The notes under the pieces: model-generated | The model's database searches: none | What the model was told of the DNA's origin: nothing | What the model saw: the letters and a program-made list of their open reading frames with translations, nothing else | NCBI GenBank assembly: GCA_937951975.1 | Contig: CALGAJ010000218.1 | Location: 1 to 9,003, forward strand | DNA from: an uncultured Desulfotignum sp. | GTDB taxonomy: Bacteria; Desulfobacterota; Desulfobacteria; Desulfobacterales; Desulfobacteraceae | Direction of reading: 5' to 3' | Length of the DNA stretch: 9,003 nucleotides | Part shown: in pieces, positions 7,493-9,003 of the stretch | Numbering within the stretch: position 1 is the first letter of the stretch | Layout of the letters: every line of letters begins with the position of its first letter | Translations under genes and position numbers: made by a program

Positions 7493-9003
7493 ATGGAGAG
7501 ATGGCAGACCCCTTACTGGCCGGAAGGCGTGGCCCATGATGTGACCAGTTACCATTATCCGCTGACCCAGGTTTTGGACAGGACGGCGCAAAAGTATCCC
7601 GACAATGTGTATACGATTTTCAACGGCGCATCCAGAACCTATGCCCAGGTCAAGGATACGGCAGACCGAATCGCTAATTTTCTTGCCGCCAGCGGTATAA
7701 AACCAGGAGACAAGATAGCGATATTTCTCCCCAACATCCCCCATTTTCCGGAAGTGCTTTTCGGGATATTGAAAGCCGGGGCCGTGGCGGTCAACTGCAA
7801 CCCGATCTACACCCCCAAAGAACTCAATTACCAGTTGAACGATTCAGAATCCAAAATGGTATTCTGCATGGATCATCCCCAGTTTTACGCCAATACACAG
7901 GAAGCGATTAAAGGCACTCAGGTGCAAACCGTGATCGTGTGCAACGTCAAATCCTACCTGCCGAAGCTCAAGGCGTTTATCGGCGGTTTGCTGGGCAAAA
8001 TCCCCAAAGCGGACAAGATCGACCCCGGTCATCACATGTTTGACGATATTGTGGCGGCATCTTCTCCAGAACCGCCGGATATCACCGTGTCACCTGAAGA
8101 AGACACTGCCATCATGCTGTACACCGGCGGCACCACAGGCGTTCCCAAGGGTGCGGAACTCACCCACACCAACTTCACCTACAACCTGGAAGCCTGCGAA
8201 GAATATTTCCGGCTGGTGCATGAACCCGGCAAAAAAGCGGAAAAAATGCGCCACGGCGGATATCACACTTACTTAGGGGTGCTGCCCTGGTACCACAGTT
8301 TCGGTATTACCAGTGCGCTCTTGTTCTCCGCTCTGTCCGGCAGCCGGCTCATCTGTATTCCGGATCCCCGGGCAGGAAACCCGCCCTTCACCACAGTGAT
8401 GGAAGCGGTACAGAAATACCGGCCCACCTTTATCACGGCGGTTCCCACCATTTTTGTGGCATTTACCAACTATCCGCGTCTGGAAAAATATGATATTTCC
8501 TCCATCATGGGATGTCTGTCCGGCGGGGCCCCGCTGCCGCCGGAAGTGTGCCGGCAGTTTGAAGAAAAAACCGGGTCCATTATTTTTGAAGCCTACGGCC
8601 TGACGGAAACCGCCCCGGCCGCCTGCATCAACCCCTCTTTCAAGGAAACCCGGAAAATCGGTTCCATCGGATTTCCGTTGCCGGGAACCGATGTCAAAAT
8701 CGTGGACCTGGAAGACGGCACCAAAGAGGTGCCGGCCGGAGAAAACGGGGAACTGGCCATCTGCGGTCCCCAGGTCATGAAAGGCTACTGGAACCGACCC
8801 GATGCCAATGAAGAGGTGTTTGTGACCATTGACGGCAACCGCTATTTTCTCACCGGCGATATCGGATTCATCGACAAGGACGGATATATCATTATCACGG
8901 ACCGCAAAAAAGACATGATCATTGTGGGCGGTTTCAATGTGTATCCCCGGGAGGTGGAAGATATCCTGTATACCCATCACAAGGAGGAACTGGCGGCTGT
9001 GGT
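7493..9003 (+). CDS. Long-chain acyl-CoA synthetase (AMP-forming), 3' end missing
   Basis: The frame is open to the end of the window, giving 503 complete codons of a protein that is usually about 550 residues. It activates a fatty or other carboxylic acid with ATP to an acyl-adenylate and then to acyl-CoA. The adenylate-forming P-loop YTGGTTGVPKGAELTHTN is at 210-227, YGLTET at 368-373 and TGDIGF from 454. The FACS signature starts at DRKKD (470) and continues through IIVGGFNVYPREVED to 490. The last blocks resemble FadD-type long-chain ligases, but medium-chain or aromatic acids cannot be excluded from motifs alone. No signal peptide or membrane helix is evident. The missing C-terminal subdomain carries the catalytic lysine that completes adenylation. 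The gene is divergent from the SH3 protein/nadB unit, with its own promoter candidate and strong ribosome site. Confidence 0.95.
   Translation, partial: MERWQTPYWPEGVAHDVTSYHYPLTQVLDRTAQKYPDNVYTIFNGASRTYAQVKDTADRIANFLAASGIKPGDKIAIFLPNIPHFPEVLFGILKAGAVAVNCNPIYTPKELNYQLNDSESKMVFCMDHPQFYANTQEAIKGTQVQTVIVCNVKSYLPKLKAFIGGLLGKIPKADKIDPGHHMFDDIVAASSPEPPDITVSPEEDTAIMLYTGGTTGVPKGAELTHTNFTYNLEACEEYFRLVHEPGKKAEKMRHGGYHTYLGVLPWYHSFGITSALLFSALSGSRLICIPDPRAGNPPFTTVMEAVQKYRPTFITAVPTIFVAFTNYPRLEKYDISSIMGCLSGGAPLPPEVCRQFEEKTGSIIFEAYGLTETAPAACINPSFKETRKIGSIGFPLPGTDVKIVDLEDGTKEVPAGENGELAICGPQVMKGYWNRPDANEEVFVTIDGNRYFLTGDIGFIDKDGYIIITDRKKDMIIVGGFNVYPREVEDILYTHHKEELAAV

Noticed and set aside
7430..7744. Minus-strand open frame over the ligase start
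   Set aside because: It is antisense to the strong ligase ribosome site and N-terminus and has no recognisable domain.
8273..8980. Minus-strand open frame (235 codons) opposite the acyl-CoA ligase
   Set aside because: The plus frame carries the full set of adenylate-forming motifs through this stretch; the antisense product has no recognisable feature.

Overview
The window looks like ordinary housekeeping chromosome from a Gram-negative, probably anaerobic bacterium. The gene content (a menaquinone-type UbiE methyltransferase, fumarate-capable NadB, a COG2509-type FAD oxidoreductase with a cysteine cluster, and an acyl-CoA ligase) and the moderately GC-rich, CGG/CCG-rich codon use suggest a Desulfobacterota sulfate reducer of the Desulfobacter/Desulfotignum kind. 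That placement is inference from gene style, not a database match. Nine protein genes fill almost the whole window. I see no tRNA, rRNA, CRISPR array, insertion sequence or phage gene.

Layout. (1) 1-2002, plus strand: the 3' end of a CNNM/HlyC-type membrane protein (CBS pair) overlaps by 11 nt a FAD-dependent oxidoreductase of unknown substrate. (2) 1999-3501, minus strand: dnaJ followed 15 nt later by queD. The queD stop overlaps the stop of the oxidoreductase. (3) 3502-3626: a divergent intergenic region with a perfect 13-bp palindrome next to the ubiE start. (4) 3627-5021, plus strand: ubiE/menG and a small membrane protein of the COG2426 'small multidrug export' type. (5) 5029-7256, minus strand: an SH3/coiled-coil/transmembrane envelope protein translationally coupled by an ATGA overlap to nadB. 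(6) 7257-7492: a divergent intergenic region with a good -10 box and a second perfect 13-bp palindrome over the presumed -35. (7) 7493-9003, plus strand: a long-chain acyl-CoA synthetase that runs off the window.

The genes do not form one pathway. They are compact two-gene transcription units for cofactors (NAD from NadB, menaquinone from UbiE, the queuosine precursor from QueD), protein folding (DnaJ), fatty-acid activation and the cell envelope. Gaps are very short and convergent genes abut or overlap, so most regulation must come from the two divergent intergenic regions. I found no convincing evidence for a novel multi-gene system. The points most worth a second look are the conserved-looking four-cysteine cluster in the FAD oxidoreductase, the two palindromes placed where an operator or RNA hairpin would act, and the SH3-protein/nadB coupling.
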